39,991 nt of DNA from Blautia sp. MSJ-9 (GCF_018919065.1 NZ_JAHLQG010000010.1:1-39991); one strand, 5' to 3'. Positions 16,494 through 26,810 are shown, counted from the first letter of the stretch. The notes: a model not told the origin generated them from the letters alone. Numbers and translations are program-made.

Positions 16494-17387
16494 ATGTTGA
16501 CGACAATCAAGCCCAAAAAGAAAACGCTTATTTTATATCTGATCATACCTGTTCTGATGTTTGTGTTTACCGTATTCGTTCCACTGGTAACTGCACTGGT
16601 ATACAGTTTCTTCGAGTGGAAGGGCGGCCCGGTGAAAACATTCAACGGACTTGCAAACTATAAACAGCTGATCCAGGATACCACATTCTGGCAGTCATTC
16701 GGACACAACATTTATCTTGTAATCGCATGTATTATTGGTCAGATTGGTATCGCATTTATCCTTGTACTTATGGTAAATGCAAAATCTACTAAATTAAAAG
16801 GTATCCATCGTACATTCGGCTTCTTCCCGAGTACGATCGCAGCAGTTTGTATTGGTTTGATCTGGAATATGATCTACCACAATAAATACGGTCTGATCAA
16901 CTGGTTCTTAAAAGCAATCGGCCGAAAAGATCTCTGCCAGGTATGGTTAAACAATTCCAAGATCGTTATGCTCTGCGTAACAATCCCGCTGATCTGGCAG
17001 TTCATTGGTTATTATATGGTAATTATCCTGTCCGCTATCTCATCAATCGATTCTGAGATTTTTGAGAGCGCACAGATTGACGGAGCAAATGGAGTCCAGA
17101 CAGCATGGTACATTACTCTGCCGTTGATTAAGAACACAATGCTTGTATGTATTACCCTCTGCGTAGCCGGTAATATGAAAGCTTTCGATAATATCTATGT
17201 TATGACAAAGGGTGGTCCTGGTACTGCATCCATGGTTATGGCGATGTACGGATATCAGGTATCCTTCAGTCAGAGTAACATGGGATATGGTAGCTGTATT
17301 TCCGTAGCGATCTTCGTATTATCTCTTCTGGTGATCGGAAGTTCACAGGGACTTATCAAATATCTGACCAGGGAAAAGGAGGCATAA
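16494..17387 (+). CDS. Sugar ABC transporter permease (MalF/UgpA type)
   Basis: Inner-membrane permease of a carbohydrate ABC importer, 297 residues with six predicted helices. It carries the conserved cytoplasmic EAA loop (IFESAQIDGANGVQTAWYIT followed by LPLI) that contacts the ATPase. The start is taken as ATG 16494, about nine bases after GAGAGG. A longer frame from a GTG at 16455 lacks a ribosome-binding site and would add a polar N-terminus. It pairs with the next gene as a heterodimer. No ATP-binding gene is nearby, so a shared MsmX-like ATPase elsewhere in the genome is expected. Confidence 0.88.
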   Translation: MLTTIKPKKKTLILYLIIPVLMFVFTVFVPLVTALVYSFFEWKGGPVKTFNGLANYKQLIQDTTFWQSFGHNIYLVIACIIGQIGIAFILVLMVNAKSTKLKGIHRTFGFFPSTIAAVCIGLIWNMIYHNKYGLINWFLKAIGRKDLCQVWLNNSKIVMLCVTIPLIWQFIGYYMVIILSAISSIDSEIFESAQIDGANGVQTAWYITLPLIKNTMLVCITLCVAGNMKAFDNIYVMTKGGPGTASMVMAMYGYQVSFSQSNMGYGSCISVAIFVLSLLVIGSSQGLIKYLTREKEA

Positions 17388-17391
17388 GATT

Positions 17392-18252
17392 ATGAATATG
17401 AACGCACCTAAAACTCATAAAGTGAGAAAAGGGGTTGCAGCAGTGGTCATGAACGTGATCCTCATTATCTTCTCACTCTCCTGTATTTTCCCGATCGTGT
17501 GGATGGCATATTCTTCTCTGAAAGAGAAACGTGTATTTAACGCAGATATCATGGGTCTGCCAAAGAATCCGACACTGATCAACTACATAAAGATCCTCAG
17601 CAACAAGGATTATCATCTGGGCGAATCAATGCTTAACAGTGTAAGAACAACAGGACTTTCCATTATCCTGATCATCCTGTTCAGCTTTATCGTAGGTTAC
17701 ATCCTTGCACGTGTTCATTTCAAATTAAACCGTGTATTATATGTAATGTTCCTGATGGGTATGCTGATCCCGATCCATTCCCTTCTGGTTCCGATTTACG
17801 TTGTATTCCAGAGATGTGGAATTAACAACAGATGGTTTACCCTTCTTCTTCCATACGTTTCCTTTGGTCTTCCGATGGGAATCTTCCTGGTAGAAGGTTA
17901 TGTAAAAACAATTCCGGTTTCACTGGAAGAGGCAGCAGCGATCGATGGAAGTAACTTCACCCATACCTTATGGACGATCATCCTTCCAATCTGCCGCCCG
18001 ATCCTTACAACAGTAGCGATCATTCAGGTATTCAGCTGCTGGAATGAATTCTCATTCGCATTAGTTCTTATTAAAGACGTAAGCCTGCAGACAGTTCCTC
18101 TTGCACTGACTCAGTTCAAAGGACAGTTTGCATCAGACTATCCGAAGCAGATGGCAGCCATGCTGATCACTATGGCGCCGGTTGTTGTTCTCTACTTCGC
18201 ATTCAGCAAGGAAATCATCAAAGGTATGGTATCCGGAGCTGTAAAAGGTTGA
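17392..18252 (+). CDS. Sugar ABC transporter permease (MalG/UgpE type)
   Basis: Second permease of the importer, 286 residues with six helices. The EAA loop is present (SLEEAAAIDGSNFTHTLWTI followed by ILPICRP). The start at 17392 follows AAAAGGAGGC, and an alternative ATG lies two codons later. It begins four bases after the stop of the first permease, so the two are translationally coupled. It is followed by a good terminator, closing the operon. Confidence 0.9.
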   Translation: MNMNAPKTHKVRKGVAAVVMNVILIIFSLSCIFPIVWMAYSSLKEKRVFNADIMGLPKNPTLINYIKILSNKDYHLGESMLNSVRTTGLSIILIILFSFIVGYILARVHFKLNRVLYVMFLMGMLIPIHSLLVPIYVVFQRCGINNRWFTLLLPYVSFGLPMGIFLVEGYVKTIPVSLEEAAAIDGSNFTHTLWTIILPICRPILTTVAIIQVFSCWNEFSFALVLIKDVSLQTVPLALTQFKGQFASDYPKQMAAMLITMAPVVVLYFAFSKEIIKGMVSGAVKG

Positions 18253-18283
18253 TATTGCCGATTCCTCTTATGATTTAGCCAAG

Positions 18284-18330
18284 AATCCCCTGGAAGGTGT
18301 GTGACTCCTTACTTTCCGGGGGATTTCTTT
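18284..18330 (+). terminator. Terminator of the sugar ABC operon
   Basis: The stem AATCCCC.GGAAGG pairs with TTTCC.GGGGATT and is followed by TTTCTTT. Confidence 0.75.
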
Positions 18331-18369
18331 ATGTGGTTTGTTTTGGAAAAAATACTTGCGTCGCCGGAC

Positions 18370-18398
18370 TTGATTATTCGTCGGGAATACTCTATAAT
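18370..18398 (+). promoter_or_regulatory. Promoter of the hydratase gene
   Basis: TTGATT (18370-18375), 17-base spacer and TATAAT (18393-18398). The leader to the start codon is about 155 bases. Confidence 0.7.
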
Positions 18399-18439
18399 AA
18401 AATTTAAAATTTCCATAAATTAGCGTGTCAAAGTGTACG

Positions 18440-18498
18440 CGGGACGGAATTTGTCTCAGATTGCCTGCAGCAATAAAATTTTGGACTTAAATGTCCCG
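18440..18498 (+). other. Structured leader of the hydratase mRNA
   Basis: CGGGAC (18440-18445) can pair with GTCCCG (18493-18498), enclosing the hairpin ATTGC/GCAAT (18460-18474). No known riboswitch class is recognised, and no T tract follows. Confidence 0.35.
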
Positions 18499-18562
18499 GG
18501 ATAGCAGCATATGAACAGCGGCAGATGTACATAACGCAAAAAAACAGAATGGAGGATACATT

Positions 18563-20821
18563 ATGAAATTATACGATACCGGAGTATATTTACTGAATGG
18601 TCAGAAGATCGTTCCGGAGAATCGGGCAGATGTTCCTGTTTCCAAAGAGGAAGCAGCAAAGAACACCATCGCCTATTCAATTCTGGAAGCGCACAATACT
18701 TCTGGAAATATGGAGAAGCTTCAGATCAAATTCGATAAACTGACTTCCCATGATATCACCTTTGTTGGTATCATCCAGACAGCCCGTGCTTCAGGACTTG
18801 AGAAGTTCCCGGTGCCATATGTTCTGACAAACTGTCATAACTCTCTTTGTGCAGTAGGCGGAACCATCAATGAAGATGACCACATGTTTGGACTTACCTG
18901 CGCCAAGAAATATGGCGGCGTATACGTACCACCTCATCAGGCAGTTATCCATCAGTTCGCAAGAGAAATGCTTGCAGCAGGCGGCAAAATGATCCTCGGT
19001 TCAGACAGCCATACCCGCTACGGTGCTCTTGGTACAATGGCAATGGGCGAAGGCGGTCCGGAGCTTGTAAAACAGCTTCTTTCTCAGACATATGATATCA
19101 ATATGCCGGGCGTCGTTGCAATCTACCTCACCGGCTCTCCGCGTCCGGGCGTAGGTCCTCAGGACGTTGCCCTTGCGATCATCGGCAAAGTTTTTGCAAA
19201 CGGCTATGTAAAGAATAAAGTAATGGAATTTGTCGGACCTGGTGTTGCAAACTTAAGTGCTGATTTCCGTATCGGTGTGGATGTAATGACAACAGAGACA
19301 ACCTGTCTTTCTTCTATCTGGCAGACAGATGAGAAGATCCAGGAGTTCTATGAGATCCACGGCAGAAGCGAAGATTACAAAGAACTGAAACCAGGCGCAA
19401 CCGCATACTATGATGGATGTGTAGAAATCGACCTCAGCGAGATCAAGCCAATGATCGCTATGCCGTTCCATCCAAGTAATACATACACCATCGACGAACT
19501 GAAAGCAAATCTGGATGACATCCTTGCAGATGTTGAGAAGAAAGCTCAGGTCAGCCTTGACGGAAAAGTTCCTTATACATTAAGAGATAAAGTCATTGGT
19601 GGCAAACTTTATGTAGAACAGGGAATCATCGCAGGATGTGCAGGTGGCGGATTCGAGAATATCTGCGCAGCAGCTGATATCCTGAAAGGAAAGAGCATTG
19701 GTGCAGATGCCTTTACATTAAGCGTTTATCCGGCAAGTACACCAATCTACATGGAACTGGCTAAGAATGGCGTTCTGGCAGAACTGCTTGGAACAGGTGC
19801 AGTTGTGAAGACTGCTTTCTGCGGACCATGCTTCGGTGCCGGCGATACTCCTGCAAACAATGCGTTCAGTATCCGCCACACAACCAGAAACTTCCCGAAC
19901 CGTGAAGGTTCCAAGATCCAGAATGGTCAGATTTCTTCTGTTGCACTTATGGATGCACGTTCCATTGCAGCAACAGCAGCAAACAAAGGGTTCCTGACTT
20001 CCGCAGAGGATTACACAGGCGGCTACACAGGTCAGAAATATTTCTTTGACAAGACAATTTATGAGAATCGTGTATTTGACAGCAAGGGCGTAGCTGATCC
20101 AAGTGTAGAGATCCAGTTTGGTCCAAACATCAAGGACTGGCCGGAGATGGCAGCACTTCCGGAGAATTTGATCGTGAAAGTAGTTTCTGAGATTCATGAC
20201 CCTGTTACTACAACAGACGAGCTGATCCCATCCGGTGAAACTTCTTCCTATCGTTCCAACCCGCTTGGACTGGCAGAGTTCACACTTTCCAGAAAAGATC
20301 CTGCTTATGTGGGACGTGCAAAAGAAGTTCAGAAAGCACAGAAAGCGATCCAGGAGGGCAAATGTCCGGCAGAAGCACTTCCGGAACTGAAACCTGTAAT
20401 GGAAGTGATCAAGAAGGATTACCCGGATGTCAGCAAAGAGAATGTTGGTGTCGGAAGTACGATCTTCGCAGTGAAACCTGGTGACGGTTCTGCCCGTGAA
20501 CAGGCAGCATCCTGCCAGAAGGTACTTGGCGGATGGGCAAATGTTGCCAATGAGTATGCAACGAAGAGATATCGTTCCAACCTGATTAACTGGGGTATGC
20601 TTCCATTCCTGATCAAAGAGGGTGAGCTTCCATTCACAAACGGAGACTACCTGTTCTTCCCGGAAATCCGTAAGGCAGTATCAGAGAAGGATGATGTGAT
20701 CAAAGGATATGTTGTTGGTGACAACGGACTGAAAGAGTTTGAAGTAACTCTTGGAGAACTTACGGATGATGAACGTGAGATTATCCTTAAGGGATGCCTG
20801 ATCAATTATAATAGAAAATAA
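18563..20821 (+). CDS. Aconitase-family hydratase (YbhJ type)
   Basis: A 752-residue [4Fe-4S] hydro-lyase of the aconitase superfamily, close in length and layout to E. coli YbhJ. The three cluster cysteines are at C359 ([12 protein letters not shown]) and C420/C423 ([10 protein letters not shown]), matching the aconitase spacing. The active-site [20 protein letters not shown] is at about 143-162. A swivelling C-terminal domain carries the substrate-contact segment [13 protein letters not shown]. It could serve as a citrate-cycle aconitase or act on a related hydroxy-acid. The sequence alone does not decide, and no citrate synthase or isocitrate dehydrogenase lies beside it. GGAGG precedes the ATG by seven bases. 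Confidence 0.85.
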   Translation: MKLYDTGVYLLNGQKIVPENRADVPVSKEEAAKNTIAYSILEAHNTSGNMEKLQIKFDKLTSHDITFVGIIQTARASGLEKFPVPYVLTNCHNSLCAVGGTINEDDHMFGLTCAKKYGGVYVPPHQAVIHQFAREMLAAGGKMILGSDSHTRYGALGTMAMGEGGPELVKQLLSQTYDINMPGVVAIYLTGSPRPGVGPQDVALAIIGKVFANGYVKNKVMEFVGPGVANLSADFRIGVDVMTTETTCLSSIWQTDEKIQEFYEIHGRSEDYKELKPGATAYYDGCVEIDLSEIKPMIAMPFHPSNTYTIDELKANLDDILADVEKKAQVSLDGKVPYTLRDKVIGGKLYVEQGIIAGCAGGGFENICAAADILKGKSIGADAFTLSVYPASTPIYMELAKNGVLAELLGTGAVVKTAFCGPCFGAGDTPANNAFSIRHTTRNFPNREGSKIQNGQISSVALMDARSIAATAANKGFLTSAEDYTGGYTGQKYFFDKTIYENRVFDSKGVADPSVEIQFGPNIKDWPEMAALPENLIVKVVSEIHDPVTTTDELIPSGETSSYRSNPLGLAEFTLSRKDPAYVGRAKEVQKAQKAIQEGKCPAEALPELKPVMEVIKKDYPDVSKENVGVGSTIFAVKPGDGSAREQAASCQKVLGGWANVANEYATKRYRSNLINWGMLPFLIKEGELPFTNGDYLFFPEIRKAVSEKDDVIKGYVVGDNGLKEFEVTLGELTDDEREIILKGCLINYNRK

Positions 20822-20830
20822 GATGTATGA

Positions 20831-20866
20831 GGCGCAGCTGTAGATTATATGGCTGCGCCGTTTTTG
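20831..20866 (+). terminator. Terminator of the hydratase gene
   Basis: The GGCGCAGC/GCTGCGCC stem with a short AT-rich loop is followed by GTTTTTG. Confidence 0.85.
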
Positions 20867-20977
20867 TATAACTAGCATAAATAGTCAGAAAAGAACGAAA
20901 TAAATATAAATATTGTGAAATTAATGTAAATAAAACAATAATATAACAAAAATAATGAAATAAATGGTAAAAATGTA

Positions 20978-21006
20978 TTGACAAATAAGAAGATGGGTGG
21001 TATTAT
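20978..21006 (+). promoter_or_regulatory. Strong promoter with no gene behind it
   Basis: Perfect TTGACA (20978-20983), 17-base spacer and TATTAT (21001-21006). It lies in a 1.3-kb AT-rich stretch and reads toward the terminator at 21969. Confidence 0.65.
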
Positions 21007-21968
21007 AAGTCCATCAAAAGAAAACAGGAAACAAAATAAATAATCAAAGAAATTCATTCAATTCATAGCATATATAAATGATCCAATGAAAAGGATGAAA
21101 ATAACAGGAAGGTTTAGGTGATTCCATTGGGAAAGAAGTTATAACATCATCAATATAAGAGTGATGGGTATCGCATTTCCTGCAAGAAAGACCTGATACA
21201 GAAATTAAATGAAGAAGTTTTTTCCTTATATAAAAAATATACGCACAGTTCAGTAAGGAAAAGAATCGTATCCAAGGTAATATAGAAGCGATAACTTATA
21301 TTGAATATCTGTCATAGACCTGATACAAAGATTTTGATAAATGTGTAAAGAAATATTTATCGAAAGAGTATAACCCTTATCTCAATAGTTAGCCGGAAAG
21401 AAGAGTTTCAGGTAACAGAGAAATTGTTGGTAAGAACGATATTTTGAAATGTATATCTGCAGAGGATGATATAGATTGAAGCTTTGCATCAGAAGAATAT
21501 CAAATATTTTATAATAGGAGATATTGAAGAGAAATATTAAGATACTTTTTATAAATACTTTACATAATAATCAGAACATCTGCCATTTGTGTTCAAAAGA
21601 TATATGATAAAGTACAAAAAGATAAATAAACGGTTGTGGATTTAAGAAGTTAAGTTTACAATTGCTTAGCACGAATAATTGAAAAAAGTATATCTGATAT
21701 TTCCAAATAACATCAAATTATAATCCGTGAAATTATAATTTAAAATCTATAAAACTTTCTAAGTAAGTTCTATGAGTAAAATAACTGATAGTCAGATGCG
21801 AAATTTGAATCAGATTATTGATAACGCATATGAATTATGAGCAGGGAATCAGAAGAGAAATTTATAATAGAAAAATTAAATATGGAAACCTGAAAAAGTA
21901 ATCTGTAAATAAAATATTATTATAGAAAGAATACTAAGAGGAAAATAAATTGAATAACGAAGAACATT
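21007..21968 (+). pseudogene. Gene-free transcription unit: decayed gene or long noncoding RNA
   Basis: About 960 AT-rich bases lie between a good promoter and a perfect terminator, with no frame long enough for a gene. Short protein-like runs are broken by stops and frame changes: YRISCKKDLIQKLNEEVFSL (from about 21168), then GNIEAITYIEYLS, then DKCVKKYLSKEYNPYLNS, and later QMRNLNQIIDNAYEL near 21800. These are consistent with a heavily decayed gene of some 250-300 codons, family not recognisable. A noncoding RNA cannot be excluded. Confidence 0.4.
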
Positions 21969-22021
21969 AAAACGGTCATCATTTTTGAAATTGAGGAAAG
22001 TAAGAAGTGATGACCGTTTTT
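21969..22021 (+). terminator. Perfect intrinsic terminator
   Basis: The 13-base arms AAAACGGTCATCA and TGATGACCGTTTT pair perfectly around a 26-base loop and end in T5. Because of the flanking A tract it could work in both directions. Confidence 0.85.
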
Positions 22022-22119
22022 AATATGCAAAATTCGGTGTATTGCGAAAATCATTGCCTGGTACGATATGAGCCAATGACATAGAGTTAACGGATATATT
22101 GGCAGACTGAAATCGATTA

Positions 22120-22148
22120 TTGCGTGAAATTGAAAAGTAGGATATACT
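22120..22148 (+). promoter_or_regulatory. Promoter of the pseudouridine synthase gene
   Basis: TTGCGT (22120-22125), 17-base spacer and TATACT (22143-22148). The start codon follows 24 bases later with AAGGAGAG between. Confidence 0.55.
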
Positions 22149-22172
22149 CTCCATGAGAAGGAGAGTTTTTTT

Positions 22173-22871
22173 ATGTGGATTAAAGATATTAGAGATTATA
22201 TTATATATGAAGATAAAGATATTCTGGTGTGTCATAAGCCTGCGGGGATTGCAGTGCAGAATGCACGGGTTGGAAGTATGGATCTGGAGAGTCTGCTGAA
22301 GAATTATGTCGCACAGAAAGTCCCGGGTAAGATGCCGTACATGGGCATTATTCACCGTCTGGATCAGCCAGTTGAGGGAGTACTGGTACTTGCGTTGAAT
22401 TCCAGAGCAGCAGCTGAGTTGAACAGACAGATGACATCAGGAAAAATAAAGAAGATTTACCTGGCGGTAACGGAGGGAGAAGTAAAAGTACAGAAAGCAA
22501 CTCTGGAGGATTGGTTGAAGAAAGACAATAGAACGAACAGTTCAACAGTTGTAGCAGCAGGAACTGCAGGTGCGAAGAAAGCAGTGCTGTCATATGAATT
22601 GCTGGAAACGAGAGAGGTGCAGGGACAGAGAAGAAATCTTCTGGAAATCTGTCTGGATACCGGGAGACATCATCAGATCCGCGTACAGATGGCACATGTG
22701 GGAATGCCGCTTGTAGGTGACAGGAAATATAATCCGCAGCAGAGCGGACAGGAACCGCTGGCACTCTGCTCGGCGAAGCTGGGATTTCAACATCCGGTTA
22801 CAAAGAAGAAAATGGAATTTCAGGTAATTCCGGCAGGAAGTGCATTTAAAGGTTGGAATCGTATCGGATAA
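22173..22871 (+). CDS. RluA-family pseudouridine synthase
   Basis: Predicted RNA pseudouridine synthase (232 residues), converting uridine to pseudouridine in rRNA or tRNA. The catalytic motif is IIHRLDQPVEGVLV with the nucleophile-type Asp at D64. The family C-terminal block (RHHQIRVQMAHVGMPLVGDRKY) is also present. There is no N-terminal S4 domain, so it is the short, single-domain form common in clostridia. AAGGAGAG precedes the ATG by eight bases. The target uridine cannot be predicted. It stands alone. Confidence 0.88.
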   Translation: MWIKDIRDYIIYEDKDILVCHKPAGIAVQNARVGSMDLESLLKNYVAQKVPGKMPYMGIIHRLDQPVEGVLVLALNSRAAAELNRQMTSGKIKKIYLAVTEGEVKVQKATLEDWLKKDNRTNSSTVVAAGTAGAKKAVLSYELLETREVQGQRRNLLEICLDTGRHHQIRVQMAHVGMPLVGDRKYNPQQSGQEPLALCSAKLGFQHPVTKKKMEFQVIPAGSAFKGWNRIG

Positions 22872-23019
22872 TTGTTGAAATTTTTCTAATACACGATCTT
22901 GTGCACGGATGAACTGGATTAAGATGTGCTATTTATGAATTGCTTTAATATGTGATGTAAAAGTGGTTTCGTTTTTCCTGTAGATGTGTGAAACTAAAGT
23001 GAAAAATGTGTAAAATCTC

Positions 23020-23047
23020 TGGACGAATTTCGTAAAATGTGTATAAT
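23020..23047 (+). promoter_or_regulatory. Promoter of the orphan sugar-binding lipoprotein
   Basis: TATAAT (23042-23047) is preceded at 16 bases by TGGACG (23020-23025), four of six consensus positions. The start codon is 72 bases downstream. The remaining 22872-23019 stretch shows nothing further. Confidence 0.5.
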
Positions 23048-23118
23048 GTAGAAAGAAATATGCTGTTCAACAAAATTGTAATAATTAATTGTACCATTGA
23101 AAGGATGAGGAGATTAAA

Positions 23119-24228
23119 ATGAAAAGAGCGGCGGTAGCAGCGATAGGTTTGGTGACGGGGCTGACTATGCTGACAGGTTGTAGCAGGGCAGAAGTAGAAG
23201 AGACAATCCAGCCATTAGTGGCAGACGCTATCGAAGAGACTGATTCAGAAGCAGAAGCAGTGGACGAACAGGATGAAAGTCCGCTTATTCCGGAGATTGA
23301 TACAGACGTTAAGATTGAAGCAGGTTCCAGAATTGCAGTAGTGAGTAAGGCTACCAAGGGCGAATATTGGAAAATGGTTAAGAAAGGCATGGAGGAAGCT
23401 GTAAAAGCAATCAACGAAGCGTACGGCTTTAAGAAAGATGATCAGGTTACCATGACTTTTGAAGGACCGGACAATGAAGAGGATGTAGAGAGTCAGATTA
23501 ATACTATAGATGCTGTTATTGCAGAGAATCCGGATGTATTGTGTATTTCTGCAAGTGATATGGACTCCTGTCAGGCGCAGCTTGAGGCAGCTAAAGAGAA
23601 TGGGATTCCAGTTATTGCATTTGACTCTAATGTATCTGAAAAGAAACTGGTGAGAGCATACAGAGGAACTGATAATGTGCAGGTAGGTAAGATGGCAGCT
23701 TACCAGCTTGGAAGTGCACTTGGAAAAATGGGTAAGGTTGTCGTATTTTCTGCACAGCAGAAGACTAAGAGCGTCCAGGATCGTGTGGATGGTTTTATGA
23801 ATAATATCGGGAAGTATGGAGATATTGAGGTAGTAGAGACCATTTATTCAGATCAGGTAGATGATATGAAAGCTGCCATGCAGGAAGTTCTGGAGAAATA
23901 TCCGGGGCTCGATGGAGTATTCTGTACAAATGCCGATGTAACAGAAATGTATCTTGACCTTGAGAAGAGTGATGAAGGAGATGCTCCGGCACTGGTTGGT
24001 GTAGATGCTACAACAAAGCAGCAGGAAGCAATCAGAAATGGCGATGAGATCGGATGTGTTTCCCAGCAGCCGTATGCGATGGGATATCAGACAATCTGGA
24101 CAGCTGCTGAGACAACAGCTCCGAAGAAGTCTGTAACCATTGAGAAGAATCTGCTTCTGAATCCGGCATGGATCGATGCAGAAAGTCTGGATGATCCGGA
24201 TTTCAGTGCTTATCTGTATACAGAATAA
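23119..24228 (+). CDS. Orphan periplasmic-binding-like lipoprotein (RbsB/MglB type)
   Basis: A 369-residue lipoprotein with a type 1 periplasmic-binding domain (Peripla_BP_4). The lipobox is LTGC with the modified cysteine at residue 21. An acidic linker (about 24-60, rich in Glu/Asp) precedes the sugar-binding fold with RIAVVSKATKGEYW, DAVIAENPDVLCISASD, NGIPVIAFDSNVS and LDGVFCTNADVTEM. Such proteins bind ribose, galactose or similar sugars on the cell surface. No permease, ATPase, sensor kinase or regulator is adjacent, and it is closed by its own terminator. It may deliver to a distant transporter or act as a receptor partner. AAGGATGAGGAG precedes the ATG. Confidence 0.82.
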   Translation: MKRAAVAAIGLVTGLTMLTGCSRAEVEETIQPLVADAIEETDSEAEAVDEQDESPLIPEIDTDVKIEAGSRIAVVSKATKGEYWKMVKKGMEEAVKAINEAYGFKKDDQVTMTFEGPDNEEDVESQINTIDAVIAENPDVLCISASDMDSCQAQLEAAKENGIPVIAFDSNVSEKKLVRAYRGTDNVQVGKMAAYQLGSALGKMGKVVVFSAQQKTKSVQDRVDGFMNNIGKYGDIEVVETIYSDQVDDMKAAMQEVLEKYPGLDGVFCTNADVTEMYLDLEKSDEGDAPALVGVDATTKQQEAIRNGDEIGCVSQQPYAMGYQTIWTAAETTAPKKSVTIEKNLLLNPAWIDAESLDDPDFSAYLYTE

Positions 24229-24284
24229 ATAATAAGAATAACAGATCAGGGGAAAAGAATCTTTTACTCCTGGAATTATAAGAG

Positions 24285-24334
24285 ACACGAAAGCAAAAAG
24301 TCAGAAGAAGACGTTTTTGTTTTCGTGTTTTTTT
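24285..24334 (+). terminator. Terminator after the binding lipoprotein gene
   Basis: ACACGAAAGCAAAAA pairs with TTTTTGTTTTCGTGT and ends in a long T tract. The following 240 bases (24335-24572) are AT-rich with no recognisable feature. Confidence 0.8.
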
Positions 24335-24572
24335 ATTCTGCAGGATATTGTTTGCAGCTTTTATAAAACAAAGTCGTTCCGTGAAGTTATATTATAAATA
24401 AGCAGAATATTTTGGCAGAAATGATTTATAGAAGACGTAGAATACTGGAAGAAGAATCCGGGTTATTGAGAATTTTAACAAAGCAGTGTGATATAAAATT
24501 ATCAGGAATGATAAAAATATTACAAAAAAATATTGGCAAGAAAAATAAATTTGAATAATTTGTACAACTTCA

Positions 24573-24630
24573 TTGAATTTGTGTTTGAAATATGATAAAA
24601 TTTCACTATAAATTCAAAGGATGTTATAAT
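24573..24630 (+). promoter_or_regulatory. Tandem promoters of the ATP synthase operon
   Basis: P1 is TTGAAT (24573-24578), 17 bases, TAAAAT (24596-24601). P2 is an extended -10 TGTTATAAT (24622-24630) with TTCACT (24602-24607) as -35. Starts would be near 24608 and 24637, both placing the structured RNA at 24654 in the leader. Confidence 0.65.
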
Positions 24631-24653
24631 TGCATTTGGTGAATTAAGCAAAT

Positions 24654-24736
24654 GGCGGAGGTGGTGGAACATCAGCAGGAAGAAATGCTGATGAGAGAGA
24701 TTCTCATTTACTTCGCCTAAGATTAAAAAGGAGAAG
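24654..24736 (+). ncRNA. Structured leader RNA of the atp operon, riboswitch candidate
   Basis: A compact three-way junction can form. P1 is GGCGGAG (24654-24660) with CTTCGCC (24711-24717), including one G-U pair. P2 is a perfect eight-pair hairpin CATCAGCA/TGCTGATG (24670-24693). P3 is GAGA/TCTC, ending at 24705. The P1 3' strand CTTCGCC can instead pair with GGAGAAG (24730-24736) at the ribosome-binding site, six of seven positions. Folding of P1 would therefore free the site and unfolding would hide it. This is read from the sequence. That it senses a ligand, possibly Na+, is inference. A known Na+-responsive class has been described near Na+ transport and ATPase genes, but I cannot confirm a match. 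Confidence 0.5.
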
Positions 24737-24739
24737 ACG

Positions 24740-25009
24740 ATGAAACAGTGGTCAGAGATTATCAGAAATGTCACCATGTTATCGCAGCTTGGTCTGTCTC
24801 TCATAACACCTACTTTATTGTGCCTGGCAGCCTGCTGGTTCATTGTTTCCAAGACAGGAGTCGGGGGCTGGATCTACATCCCCGGTTTTTTCTTTGGCCT
24901 TGGAGGCTCCGCAACGGTGGCATATAAATTTTATCTTTCTATTAACAGACAGCAGAAGAAAGAGAACAAAAAGAAGAAAAACAAAGTATCGTTTAACAGA
25001 CACGTATGA
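24740..25009 (+). CDS. AtpZ/AtpI-family small membrane protein
   Basis: An 89-residue protein with two transmembrane helices (about 17-37 and 43-63) and a very basic tail (RQQKKENKKKKNKVSFNRH). It matches the ATPase_gene1/AtpZ family encoded at the head of many F1Fo operons. These proteins help Mg2+ or Ca2+ handling or Fo ring assembly together with subunit I. AAGGAG lies six bases before the ATG, within the region the leader RNA can mask. It is the first gene of the operon, so control of its translation may affect the following gene, 48 bases on. Confidence 0.75.
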   Translation: MKQWSEIIRNVTMLSQLGLSLITPTLLCLAACWFIVSKTGVGGWIYIPGFFFGLGGSATVAYKFYLSINRQQKKENKKKKNKVSFNRHV

Positions 25010-25057
25010 TGATAACAGACAGGTAAAATGGTACACAGAAATAGAAAGGAGATTTAT

Positions 25058-25474
25058 ATGAGCGTAATGGAGAATATTCAGCCGGCCGTGAAGAAAGAAA
25101 CACAGAGAGTCGCCATGATCACAGGTATCGGGTTGACATTAATGTGGATTGTATTTGGAGTGTTACACGCTTTTATGCCTCAGAAGGTACCGTTTGATTA
25201 TACGGTATTCTTTGGCGGGGCACTTGGAGGATGTGTGGCAGTCCTTAATTTCTTTTTTATGGGATTAGCAGTACAGAAAGCAGCTGCGGCGACAGATGAA
25301 GATACAGCCAGAATGAAGATCAAGGCAAGTTATTCACAGAGAATGCTGCTTCAGATGCTCTGGGTGATCATCGCGATCGTTGCTCCGTGCTTCCATTTTG
25401 TAGCTGGAATTGTTCCTCTTTTATTTCCTGGAACAGGAATTAAAATTGCAGGGATTTTTCATACTAAGAAGTAA
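25058..25474 (+). CDS. atpI: ATP synthase subunit I
   Basis: A 138-residue membrane protein with four hydrophobic segments, of the AtpI family (PF03899), an assembly factor for the Fo c-ring. The start is ATG 25058, seven bases after AAAGGAG. An earlier in-frame ATG at 25028 lacks a ribosome-binding site. Its position directly before subunit a is the usual clostridial order. Sequence identity in this family is low, so the call relies on topology and context. Confidence 0.75.
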   Translation: MSVMENIQPAVKKETQRVAMITGIGLTLMWIVFGVLHAFMPQKVPFDYTVFFGGALGGCVAVLNFFFMGLAVQKAAAATDEDTARMKIKASYSQRMLLQMLWVIIAIVAPCFHFVAGIVPLLFPGTGIKIAGIFHTKK

Positions 25475-25537
25475 CGGCAGATTACAAATATCTGTTTCAT
25501 CAAACCGGAAAACAGTACCGGTAAAGACAGGAGGTGA

Positions 25538-26766
<1,229 letters not shown>

Positions 26767-26778
26767 TAAAAACAGCTA

Positions 26779-26810
26779 AGATGCCGGATATCACAGACTA
26801 AGCGGCATCT
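26779..26810 (+). other. Hairpin between atpE and atpF
   Basis: A perfect eight-pair AGATGCCG/CGGCATCT stem with a 16-base loop and no T tract. It probably stabilises or marks a processing site behind the atpE message, which must be made in excess over other subunits. Confidence 0.5.

Noticed and set aside
24654..24717. tRNA-like cloverleaf opening with GGCGGAGGTGGTGGAA
   Set aside because: The start resembles a tRNA-Leu/Ser end, but there is no anticodon arm, no T-loop GTTCGA and no CCA-side spacing. It fits an mRNA leader better.
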